A stretch of 64,000 nucleotides of DNA from Quadrisphaera setariae (GTDB lineage Bacteria > Actinomycetota > Actinomycetes > Actinomycetales > Quadrisphaeraceae), in assembly GCF_008041935.1 (NCBI RefSeq), contig NZ_VKAC01000003.1, forward strand, positions 337,062 to 401,061. The letters are read 5' to 3'. The notes beneath the pieces are model-generated. The model was given only the letters and a program-made list of their open reading frames with translations. It was not told where the DNA came from and did no database searches. Each line of letters begins with the position of its first letter. The stretch's first letter is position 1. The translations under genes were made by a program, and so were the position numbers. Of this stretch, positions 1 through 6,858 are shown one piece after another.

Positions 1-348
1 CGCCGCCACGCCGAGCTGCTCGTGGAGCACTTCGGCGACGAGCTGCGCGGCTGCCGCGAGATCCGCAAGCACGTCGCCTGGTACCTGAAGGGCTACGTCG
101 TGGGCGGCCAGCTGCGCGCGCAGCTGGGCCTGGTGGACTCCCTGGCCGCGCTCGACGCGCTCATCGACACCCTCGACCTGGACCAGCCGCACCCCGGCGA
201 GGCCGCCGAGGGCTCCCGGGGGCGCACCTCACCGGCCCCGCGGGTGGTGCTGCCCGAGGGGTGGCTCGACTCCCGCGAGCTCGACGGGGCGGCTCTGGAC
301 GTGGTGCGCGCCGGCGAGCTCGACCCGGCCGCGACGGCCGGCGGCTAG
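1..348 (+). CDS. dusB: tRNA-dihydrouridine synthase, C-terminal part (cut by window edge)
   Basis: The frame is open from base 1 and ends with TAG at 346-348, so only the last 115 codons are present. The visible part, with FGDELRG followed by REIRKHVAWYLKGY, matches the C-terminal helical domain of DusB-type enzymes, which reduce uridines in the tRNA D-loop with FMN. The FMN barrel and catalytic Cys lie outside the window. The tail after about residue 65 is low-complexity and may be lineage-specific. The next gene (dgt) starts 2 nt after this stop, so the two are probably co-transcribed and translationally coupled. Confidence 0.72.
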   Translation, partial: RRHAELLVEHFGDELRGCREIRKHVAWYLKGYVVGGQLRAQLGLVDSLAALDALIDTLDLDQPHPGEAAEGSRGRTSPAPRVVLPEGWLDSRELDGAALDVVRAGELDPAATAGG

Positions 349-350
349 GC

Positions 351-1682
351 GTGAGCAGGGGACGCGGCTCCGACCCCCAGCGGGGGGCCCACTGCGAGGT
401 GGACGGCGAGGTCAGCGGCTACGGGGAGCACGCCCGCGCCCGCTGGGCGCCGGAGGCGCCGAAGAGCTACAAGCGCAGCGCCTTCGCCCGCGACCGCGCC
501 CGCGTGCTGCACTCCTCCGCGCTGCGGCGCCTGGGTGCCAAGACGCAGGTGGTGGGCCCGGGCTCGGACGACTTCGCCCGCACGCGCCTGACGCACTCCC
601 TCGAGGTGGCGCAGGTCGGGCGCGAGCTGGGCGGCGCGCTGGGCTGCGACCCCGACGTCGTCGACACCGCCTGCCTGTCCCATGACCTGGGCCACCCGCC
701 GTTCGGCCACAACGGCGAGTCGGCGCTGGCGCAGCTCACGGCGGCCATCGGCGGCTTCGAGGGCAACGCGCAGACCCTGCGGCTGCTCACCCGGCTGGAG
801 CCCAAGACCCGCTTCCCCGACGCCGAGGGCGGTGGGCCGGCCGGGCTCAACCTCACGCGGGCCAGTCTCGACGCCACCACCAAGTACCCCTGGCACTCCG
901 GTGACGACCCCCGCGGGGTGACCCGCAAGTTCGGCGTCTACGCCAGCAGCACCGCCGGCGGCCGCGACGGGGACGACGCGGTCTTCGCCTGGCTGCGCGA
1001 GGGCGCCCCCGACCGCCGCCGGTGCATCGAGGCGCAGGTCATGGACCTGTCCGACGACATCGCCTACTGCGTGCACGACATGGAGGACGCCGTCGTGGCG
1101 GGCCGCCTGGACCTGCGGGCCCTCGCCTCGCGCGACGAGCGCGGCCACATCGCCGGCGCCGTCCGCGCCTGGCACCTGCCCGACGCGGCCGACGTCGAGG
1201 TGGACGCCGCGCTGGACCGGCTGGTGGCCGCGCCCTACTGGGTGGACCACTACGACGGGTCCTGGGCCTCGCTCGCGGCGCTGAAGGACACCACCAGCCA
1301 GCTCATCGGGAGGTTCTGCGCCGCGGCGGAGCGGGCCACCCGTGCCGTGGCCGGGCCCGGACCGCTGACCCGGTACGCGGCCGACCTCGTGGTGCCGCGC
1401 TCGACGGAGGTGGAGATCGCCGTCCTCAAGGGCGTCGCCGCGGCCTACGTGCTCACCAACCGCGACAAGGCCTCCACCTACGCCGAGGAGCGCCAGGTGG
1501 TCACCGACCTCGTGCGGGCGCTGCTGGAGCAGCCGCACGTCATGGAGCCGCCGTTCGCGGCGTGGCACGCCCAGGCCGACGACGACGCCGGCCGCCTGCG
1601 CGCCGTCGTGGACCAGGTGGCCTCCCTCACCGACACGAGCGCCCTGGCCTGGCACGCCCGCCTGGTGATGACCTACCCCTGA
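351..1682 (+). CDS. dgt: Deoxyguanosinetriphosphate triphosphohydrolase-like HD protein
   Basis: A 443-residue HD-domain dNTP triphosphohydrolase, which releases triphosphate from dNTPs and helps set dNTP pools. Metal-binding motifs are visible: His82 in HSLEVAQ, the paired His111-Asp112 in SHDLGHPPFGHNGE, and a later D-x-x-DDIAY motif. Length fits the family (about 420-500). The GTG at 351 was chosen because it follows the dusB stop by 2 nt and yields a normal N terminus (SRGRGSDPQ); a longer frame from 261 would overlap dusB. It converges on cls, only 19 bp away. Substrate preference cannot be read from sequence. Confidence 0.9.
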   Translation: MSRGRGSDPQRGAHCEVDGEVSGYGEHARARWAPEAPKSYKRSAFARDRARVLHSSALRRLGAKTQVVGPGSDDFARTRLTHSLEVAQVGRELGGALGCDPDVVDTACLSHDLGHPPFGHNGESALAQLTAAIGGFEGNAQTLRLLTRLEPKTRFPDAEGGGPAGLNLTRASLDATTKYPWHSGDDPRGVTRKFGVYASSTAGGRDGDDAVFAWLREGAPDRRRCIEAQVMDLSDDIAYCVHDMEDAVVAGRLDLRALASRDERGHIAGAVRAWHLPDAADVEVDAALDRLVAAPYWVDHYDGSWASLAALKDTTSQLIGRFCAAAERATRAVAGPGPLTRYAADLVVPRSTEVEIAVLKGVAAAYVLTNRDKASTYAEERQVVTDLVRALLEQPHVMEPPFAAWHAQADDDAGRLRAVVDQVASLTDTSALAWHARLVMTYP

Positions 1683-1701
1683 GCGCCGGCCCCGCGGCAG
1701 G

Positions 1702-3246
1702 TCACTGCAGGGACGAGGTGAGGCGGCAGACGTTGTCGAAGAGCTTGCTGCGCCACGGCCGCTGCAGCCACTCGCTGAGCAGCAGCTCCCGGCTGACGGC
1801 GCGGTAGCCGTCCTCCACCTGGCGCAGGTCGTCGACGAAGGAGCGGCCGCGGACCATGACGGAGATCTCGAGGTTCAGGCTGAAGGACCGGATGTCCATG
1901 TTGGACGAGCCGACCACGGCGACGTCGTCGTCGATCGACACGTGCTTGGCGTGGAGGATGTACGGCGCCGGGTAGAGGAAGATCCGCACGCCGGCCCGCA
2001 GCAGCGCCTCGTAGTAGGAGCGCTGGGCGTGGAAGACCAGCCACTGGTCGCCCACCTCGGAGACGAACAGGTCCACCCGCAGGCCGCGCTCGGCAGCGGT
2101 GGTCACCGCGTAGAGCAGCGAGTCGTCGGGGACGAAGTACGGGCTGGTGATGATGACGCGCTCCTGGGCGTAGTACATGAGCGCGTTGAAGAGCTTGAGG
2201 TTGTTCTCGCCGTCGAAGCCGGGACCTGACGGCACCACCTGGCAGTCGAGCAGGCCCTGGTGCCCTGCGGCGACCACGGGCGCGGCGTCGGCGGTACCGC
2301 CCTCCAGGGGGGCGGGGATCGCGGCCTCCGCCTCGGCCTCGAGCAGCTCGTCGGTCTCCGAGTACCAGTCGGTGATGAACAGGGCGTTGATCTCGGCGAC
2401 CACGGGTCCCTCGAAGCGCACCATGACGTCCTGCCAGGCCAGGTTCCGTCGGCCGTACCGCTTCTTGTGGTAGCCGCGGTCCACGGCGTTCTGGCTGCCG
2501 GTGAACGCCACCAGCCCGTCCACCACCACGATCTTGCGGTGGTTGCGCAGGTCGGGCCGCTGGAACTTCCCCCGCAGGGGCTGCACGGGGAGCATCTCGT
2601 GCCACTGGGCGCCCAGGTCGTCCAGGGCCCGCAGGGTGCGGTGGTAGCCGGGCGTGCGCAGCGAGGCGACGTGGTCGAGCAGCACCCGCACGGTGACGCC
2701 GCGCGCCACCGCCCGCTCCATGGCCTCGAAGAGCGGGCGCGTCGCGTCGTCGAGGTTGAGGATGTAGAACTCCACGTGCACGAAGCGCTGCGCTGCGTCG
2801 ACCTCCTCCGCCAGCTGCAGCAGCACCTCGTCGTAGTCGGTGGAGATCTCCGCGGCGTTGCGGGCGACCAGCGGCATGGCCCCGGCGTGGCGGTTGAGGC
2901 GCACCAGGGACGCGAGCCAGGGGGGCCACGGGTCGTCCTCGCGCATGAGGTCCATGCCCTCGGTGCGCGCCATGATCAGCCGGTTGATGGTGCGCTGCTT
3001 CTGGCGCCGCGCCCGCGGCAGCTTGGGGGAGCCGATGAGCCAGAACGCGGCGATGCCCAGGTAGGGCAGGAAGAAGATGGCCAGCAGCCACGCCATCGCC
3101 GAGGAGGGGCGGCGGTTGGTGGGGACGACGGCGACGGCGACCACGCGGATGACGGCGTCCACGGCGATGAGTGCGACGCTCAGCCAGAGGGGCAGGGTGG
3201 GGACGAGCGACGGCAGGTCGCCCAGCCGCTCCAGCAGGTCCGTCAC
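1702..3246 (-). CDS. cls: Cardiolipin synthase, phospholipase D family
   Basis: A 514-residue membrane enzyme that condenses two phosphatidylglycerols to cardiolipin, or acts as a CDP-DAG type in some actinobacteria. Two N-terminal hydrophobic segments (about residues 20-40 and 50-71) anchor it. Two HKD phosphodiesterase motifs are complete: H236-R-K with downstream GSQN, and H432-A-K with downstream GSSNMD. This is the standard two-TM, two-PLD layout and length. The GTG start at 3246 sits 6 nt behind TACGCT, an apparent leaderless promoter. It is divergent from dnaG. Confidence 0.92.
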   Translation of the reverse strand: MTDLLERLGDLPSLVPTLPLWLSVALIAVDAVIRVVAVAVVPTNRRPSSAMAWLLAIFFLPYLGIAAFWLIGSPKLPRARRQKQRTINRLIMARTEGMDLMREDDPWPPWLASLVRLNRHAGAMPLVARNAAEISTDYDEVLLQLAEEVDAAQRFVHVEFYILNLDDATRPLFEAMERAVARGVTVRVLLDHVASLRTPGYHRTLRALDDLGAQWHEMLPVQPLRGKFQRPDLRNHRKIVVVDGLVAFTGSQNAVDRGYHKKRYGRRNLAWQDVMVRFEGPVVAEINALFITDWYSETDELLEAEAEAAIPAPLEGGTADAAPVVAAGHQGLLDCQVVPSGPGFDGENNLKLFNALMYYAQERVIITSPYFVPDDSLLYAVTTAAERGLRVDLFVSEVGDQWLVFHAQRSYYEALLRAGVRIFLYPAPYILHAKHVSIDDDVAVVGSSNMDIRSFSLNLEISVMVRGRSFVDDLRQVEDGYRAVSRELLLSEWLQRPWRSKLFDNVCRLTSSLQ

Positions 3247-3252
3247 CTCCCG

Positions 3253-3258
3253 AGCGTA
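3253..3258 (-). promoter_or_regulatory. -10 hexamer of cls (leaderless)
   Basis: TACGCT on the minus strand, then 6 nt (CGGGAG), then the GTG of cls. This spacing would put the transcription start on the start codon. No convincing -35. Confidence 0.55.
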
Positions 3259-3329
3259 GGTCTCGGGGCACCGGGCGACTGCTGCGCACAGGGCGGCGTC
3301 GCCCGACCGGCGGCGGCAGGAGAGCCACC

Positions 3330-3335
3330 TAGACT
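3330..3335 (+). promoter_or_regulatory. -10 hexamer of dnaG (leaderless)
   Basis: TAGACT, then 6 nt (CCTGGG), then the GTG of dnaG at 3342. It fits the TANNNT rule with the start codon at +1, and no Shine-Dalgarno lies directly before the GTG. Confidence 0.6.
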
Positions 3336-3341
3336 CCTGGG

Positions 3342-5252
3342 GTGGCGGGGAAGATCCGGCGTGAGGACGTCGACGCCGTCCGCGAGCGGGTGCGGATCGA
3401 CGAGGTGGTCGGTGAGCAGGTCGTGCTCAAGTCCGCCGGCGTCGGCTCCCTCAAGGGCCTGTGCCCCTTCCACGACGAGCGCACGCCGTCCTTCACCGTC
3501 CGCCCCTCGACCGGGCGCTACCGGTGCTTCGGGTGCCAGGAGAGCGGCGACGTCTTCGACTTCCTCGTCAAGACCACCGGGGTCACCTTCGTCGAGGCCG
3601 TCGAGACGATGGCCGGTCGTGCCGGGATCACCCTGCGCTACGAGGACGGCGGCGGCGCCCGTCCCGCCCAGGACGTCGGCAAGCGCCAGCGCCTCCTGGA
3701 CGCCCACCGGGTGGCGGCGGAGTTCTACGCCGAGCGGCTCTTCTCGCCCGAGGCGCAGGTGGGCCGGCAGTTCCTCAAGGACCGCGGCTTCGACAGGGCC
3801 GCGGCCGAGCAGTTCGGCGTCGGGTACGCGCCCACCGGGTGGGGCGCCCTGACCGACCACCTGCGGGGGAGGGGCTTCACCACCGACGAGATCGTCACCG
3901 GCGGGCTGGCGGCGCAGGGCCAGCGCGGCCCGTACGACAGGTTCCGCGGCCGGTTGGTGTGGCCCATCCGCGACGTCACCGGCGCCACCATCGGCTTCGG
4001 TGCCCGGCGCCTCACGGAGGACGACTCCGGCCCCAAGTACCTCAACACCCCCGAGACGCCGCTGTACCGCAAGTCGCACGTGCTCTACGGCCTCGACCTG
4101 GCCAAGAAGGAGATCGGCCGGCGCAAGCAGGTGGTGGTGGTGGAGGGGTACACCGACGTCATGGCCTGCCACCTCGCCGGGGTGCCGACGGCGGTCGCCA
4201 CGTGCGGCACGGCGTTCGGCTCCGACCACGTGGGCATCGTCCGCAGGATGCTCGGCGACGACGACGGCGCCGGCCAGGTGGTCTTCACCTTCGACGGCGA
4301 CGCCGCCGGCCAGAAGGCGGCGCTCAAGGCGTTCGAGCACGACCAGGAGTTCGTGGCCGCCACCTACGTGGCGGTGGAGCCGCGAGGCATGGACCCGTGC
4401 GACCTGCGCATCGCCGACGGCGACGAGGCCGTCGTGGCCCTGGTCGAGGCGAAGCGGCCGATGTTCGAGTTCGCCGTCCGCTCGGTGCTCGCCGGGTGGG
4501 ACCTGGAGACCGCCGAGGGGCGCGTCAAGGCGCTGGCGGCGGCCGCCCCGGTGGTGGCCGGCATCAAGGACCGCCAGCTGCGCGAGGAGCACACCCGCCA
4601 GCTGGCGCGGATGCTCGGCATGGACCTCGGCGCGGTGCAGCGGGCCGTGGGCAGCGAGGTGCCGCGCGTGGCCCGTGGTGCGTCGGGGCGACCGGGTCAG
4701 GGTGTGGGGCAGCAGTCCGGTCGCGGCGGCGGCCAGCGGGGCGCCGGCCGGCCGGGTGAGCGCGACGCCGTCGCCGACGCCGAGCGGCAGCTGCTGGCGC
4801 TGGTGGTGCAGGCGCCGGCGTCGGTGCCCGACGCCTTCGACGCACTCCCCGAGGACGCGTTCGTGCTCGCTCCCTCCCGCGCCGTCCACGAGGCGGTGCG
4901 CACGGCGGGTGGGGTGGTGGCCGGCCGGGCGGCCGGGGTCTCGTGGGTGGAGCACGTCATGGACGCGTGCGCCGACGGCACGGCCGACCAGGTCCGGCCC
5001 CTGCTGGGGGCCCTCGCGGTGGTCCCGCTCCCGGTCGACTCCGAGGAGGGGCTCGCGCGACTGGCAGCGGGCCTGGTGGGCGGCGTGCGGCTGCGCGAGC
5101 TGGCCCGCCGCGAGGCCGACCTCAAGGGCAGGGCGCAGCGGCTGGAGTCCGCGGGGGAGCACGAGGCCGCCGCGGAGGCGTACGCCCAGCTCTTCGCCCT
5201 GGCCTCCGAGCGCCAGCGCATGCGCGCCGAGGCCTCGGAGGGCGGCGTCTGA
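3342..5252 (+). CDS. dnaG: DNA primase DnaG
   Basis: A 636-residue replicative primase that makes RNA primers at the fork with DnaB. Domains in order: CHC2 zinc finger (C41-x2-H44, then C62-x2-C65, residues about 38-70), the RNA polymerase core, and TOPRIM with E268 in VEGYTDVM and the acidic D318-G-D320 motif. A Gly/Arg/Gln-rich linker (about 455-485) leads to the C-terminal helicase-binding domain. Length is normal for actinobacteria. The dgt-dnaG neighbourhood is conserved in the phylum. The GTG start is supported by the leaderless promoter just upstream. Confidence 0.96.
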   Translation: MAGKIRREDVDAVRERVRIDEVVGEQVVLKSAGVGSLKGLCPFHDERTPSFTVRPSTGRYRCFGCQESGDVFDFLVKTTGVTFVEAVETMAGRAGITLRYEDGGGARPAQDVGKRQRLLDAHRVAAEFYAERLFSPEAQVGRQFLKDRGFDRAAAEQFGVGYAPTGWGALTDHLRGRGFTTDEIVTGGLAAQGQRGPYDRFRGRLVWPIRDVTGATIGFGARRLTEDDSGPKYLNTPETPLYRKSHVLYGLDLAKKEIGRRKQVVVVEGYTDVMACHLAGVPTAVATCGTAFGSDHVGIVRRMLGDDDGAGQVVFTFDGDAAGQKAALKAFEHDQEFVAATYVAVEPRGMDPCDLRIADGDEAVVALVEAKRPMFEFAVRSVLAGWDLETAEGRVKALAAAAPVVAGIKDRQLREEHTRQLARMLGMDLGAVQRAVGSEVPRVARGASGRPGQGVGQQSGRGGGQRGAGRPGERDAVADAERQLLALVVQAPASVPDAFDALPEDAFVLAPSRAVHEAVRTAGGVVAGRAAGVSWVEHVMDACADGTADQVRPLLGALAVVPLPVDSEEGLARLAAGLVGGVRLRELARREADLKGRAQRLESAGEHEAAAEAYAQLFALASERQRMRAEASEGGV

Positions 5253-5323
5253 GCTGGGTGTGACTGTCCGCATTTGTTCGGTTGCTCTGCGTGTCGCTGC
5301 CTGGATCCCGAAGGGTCCGCGCG

Positions 5324-5329
5324 TAGCGT
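5324..5329 (+). promoter_or_regulatory. Candidate -10 for the gene at 5337
   Basis: TAGCGT followed by 7 nt and the GTG at 5337. One base longer than the 6-nt spacing seen elsewhere in the window, but within leaderless range. Confidence 0.4.
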
Positions 5330-5336
5330 TCACGCG

Positions 5337-5681
5337 GTGATCGCAGCGCCGCGCCCCACACCCGGTCCGCTCCCCGGCGACCTGTACCTCGACCCCGCCG
5401 TCCCTGACTGCGAGCGGGTCACCATCAGTCGCAACGGCTGGTCGGCGCAGGCGTCGCACGTGTGGACCGGCGTGGGGTGGACCCGTCTGGCGCCGGGTGT
5501 CGTGCACGACGTCCCCGCGCACCCCGAGGTGACCCTGCCGAGCGCTCGCCCCGCCCCCGTGGTCGACCCGCTCTCCGCCGAGGGCCTCGACAGGTGGCGC
5601 CACCGGCGCGCGGCGCTGGAGCAGGCCAAGGAGGACGCCCAGACCGCTGCTGCTGCCCACGGGGTCGCCGACGCGAGCTGA
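5337..5681 (+). CDS. Hypothetical protein, 114 aa
   Basis: I do not recognise the family. The product is proline-rich at the N terminus (PRPTPGPLPGDLYLDP), has a central segment with Trp and Gly (NGWSAQASHVWTGVGWTRL) and ends in a charged helix (about residues 80-105, RWRHRRAALEQAKEDA). There is no signal peptide or membrane segment, so it is probably cytoplasmic. The GTG at 5337 is preferred over an in-frame start at 5274 because the -10-like TAGCGT ends 7 nt before it and the extra 21 residues look like non-coding translation. A hairpin follows the stop, so it is probably a single-gene unit. Confidence 0.55.
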   Translation: MIAAPRPTPGPLPGDLYLDPAVPDCERVTISRNGWSAQASHVWTGVGWTRLAPGVVHDVPAHPEVTLPSARPAPVVDPLSAEGLDRWRHRRAALEQAKEDAQTAAAAHGVADAS

Positions 5682-5692
5682 CGGAGCCGGCG

Positions 5693-5718
5693 CCTCTCGG
5701 GTGGGGCCACCCGGGAGG
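5693..5718 (+). terminator. Hairpin terminator after the gene at 5337
   Basis: CCTCTCGGGTGG pairs with CCACCCGGGAGG across a 2-nt loop: 12 pairs, one of them G-T. It lies 11 nt after the stop, with no T-run, as usual in this genome. Confidence 0.5.
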
Positions 5719-5719
5719 T

Positions 5720-5733
5720 CGAACACCCGTTCG
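5720..5733. promoter_or_regulatory. LexA-type SOS box
   Basis: CGAAC-ACCC-GTTCG, with perfect 5-bp arms and 4-bp spacer. This matches the Gram-positive/actinobacterial LexA consensus (CGAAC-N4-GTTCG). It sits in the -35 region of the promoter whose -10 is at 5755-5760, a position where LexA would block polymerase. Confidence 0.6.
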
Positions 5734-5754
5734 CACCTACGCGGGTGGTGGTGC

Positions 5755-5760
5755 CATCCT
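5755..5760 (+). promoter_or_regulatory. -10 hexamer of the gene at 5767 (leaderless)
   Basis: CATCCT, then 6 nt, then GTG at 5767. It keeps A at position 2 and T at position 6. Confidence 0.45.
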
Positions 5761-5766
5761 GGTCCC

Positions 5767-6042
5767 GTGGCAGGCGGCAGCAACCGAGCGAGCACCGGGC
5801 TCCCCGCCTGGCTCGTCGCCGCCAACGAGAGCACCCGCCTCGCCGCGGAGGAGGCGCTGGCCCAGCGCCGGCCCCAGCGCCGCGTGCACTGCTGGGTCCA
5901 CGCCACCGGCGCCGACCACCCGGGACTGGTGCTCGAGTGGCGCCGCGAGGGCGCCGGCTGGATGGCCCGGGTCGTCTGGACCACCGGAGGCGGCGACCTC
6001 GTGTGCACCTGGCTCGACGCGGAGCAGATCGAGCCCGTCTGA
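5767..6042 (+). CDS. Small conserved-looking protein, 91 aa, probably SOS-regulated
   Basis: Function unknown. The N-terminal part is helical and charged (LVAANESTRLAAEEALAQRR) and the C-terminal half looks like a beta-rich domain with several Trp (VHCWVHATG, LVLEWRREG, MARVVW). No signal peptide or membrane segment. The GTG at 5767 is chosen because CATCCT precedes it by exactly 6 nt; a longer start at 5701 would run through the LexA-type box and the hairpin. The SOS box 33 nt upstream suggests induction by DNA damage, which is the only functional clue. The following DinB-like gene starts 29 nt downstream and may share the transcript. Confidence 0.6.
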   Translation: MAGGSNRASTGLPAWLVAANESTRLAAEEALAQRRPQRRVHCWVHATGADHPGLVLEWRREGAGWMARVVWTTGGGDLVCTWLDAEQIEPV

Positions 6043-6071
6043 GGACGGGGCGCCGCGGGTAGGGGAGCGTC

Positions 6072-6608
6072 GTGGACGCGACGCAGGTGCTGCAGGCCGG
6101 GCTCGACCAGGTGCGCGACGTCGTCGTCGCCGCGCTGGACGAGCTGACGGACGCCCAGCTGGTGCAACCGCTCGAGCCCGGGACCAACACCGTCGCCTGG
6201 CTCGTCTGGCACCTGGTGCGCGTGCAGGACGACCACGTCGCCCACGTCGCCGGCGCCGACCAGGTCTGGACGTCCAGCCGACCGGGAGCGAGCGGTGGCA
6301 GCGGCACCAGCTGGGCGCGCCGCTTCGACCTGCCCCTGGACGACGACGAGATCGGCTACGGCTTCGACGAGGCCCGGGTCCTCGCCGTGAAGGCGCCCTC
6401 ACACCTGCTGCGGGGCTACCTCGACGCGGTGCACCAGCGCACCTCCGCCTACCTGGCGGGGCTGTCCCCGGCAGACCTCGACCGCGTCGTCGACACCTCC
6501 TGGGACCCGCCGGTGACGCTGGGCGTCCGCCTGACGAGCGTCCTCGGCGACGACCTGCAGCACGCCGGCCAGGCGGCGTACGCCGCCGGCGTGCTGCGCC
6601 GCCGCTGA
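6072..6608 (+). CDS. DinB-like / DUF664 thiol-metal family protein
   Basis: A 178-residue four-helix-bundle protein of the DinB/DUF664 superfamily, which in actinobacteria includes mycothiol-dependent transferases. Supporting pattern: N-terminal helix with LDELTDAQL, then WLVWHLVRVQDDHVAHVAG (the first metal-type His near residue 47) and a C-terminal DDLQHAGQAAYAAGVL helix with the second conserved His. The GTG start has GGGGAG upstream. It may be co-transcribed with the LexA-box gene before it. Substrate and thiol cofactor are inference from the family only. Confidence 0.75.
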   Translation: MDATQVLQAGLDQVRDVVVAALDELTDAQLVQPLEPGTNTVAWLVWHLVRVQDDHVAHVAGADQVWTSSRPGASGGSGTSWARRFDLPLDDDEIGYGFDEARVLAVKAPSHLLRGYLDAVHQRTSAYLAGLSPADLDRVVDTSWDPPVTLGVRLTSVLGDDLQHAGQAAYAAGVLRRR

Positions 6609-6615
6609 CGAGCGG

Positions 6616-6822
6616 TCAGTGGTTGCGGGAGAACACCCACGTCTGGGCGTGCCCGGCGGAGTCGAACCCGACCGAGTGCAGGGTGTAGCCGGTCCGCTTG
6701 CAGAAGTGGGACACCCCGGTGCCCTGGGGGTCCGGGTCTCCGTGCAGCGCGGCGTAGCCGAGGGCGTCCTCGGCCTCGGCCGCGATCTGCTGGCGGTTCT
6801 TCACGACGATCTGCTGAGCCAC
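6616..6822 (-). CDS. Small hypothetical protein, 68 aa
   Basis: A short charged protein (QQIVVKNRQQIAAEAEDALG, then an aromatic C terminus KRTGYTLHSVGF). Codon use matches the neighbours, with mostly G or C in third positions. No family recognised and no secretion signal. It converges on the DinB-like gene 7 nt away and lies downstream of the amine oxidase on the same strand with a 36-nt gap, so the two could share a transcript. Confidence 0.5.
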   Translation of the reverse strand: MAQQIVVKNRQQIAAEAEDALGYAALHGDPDPQGTGVSHFCKRTGYTLHSVGFDSAGHAQTWVFSRNH

Positions 6823-6858
6823 GTCCCTGCATCGGCACCGCCGTCCACGACCTTGAGG

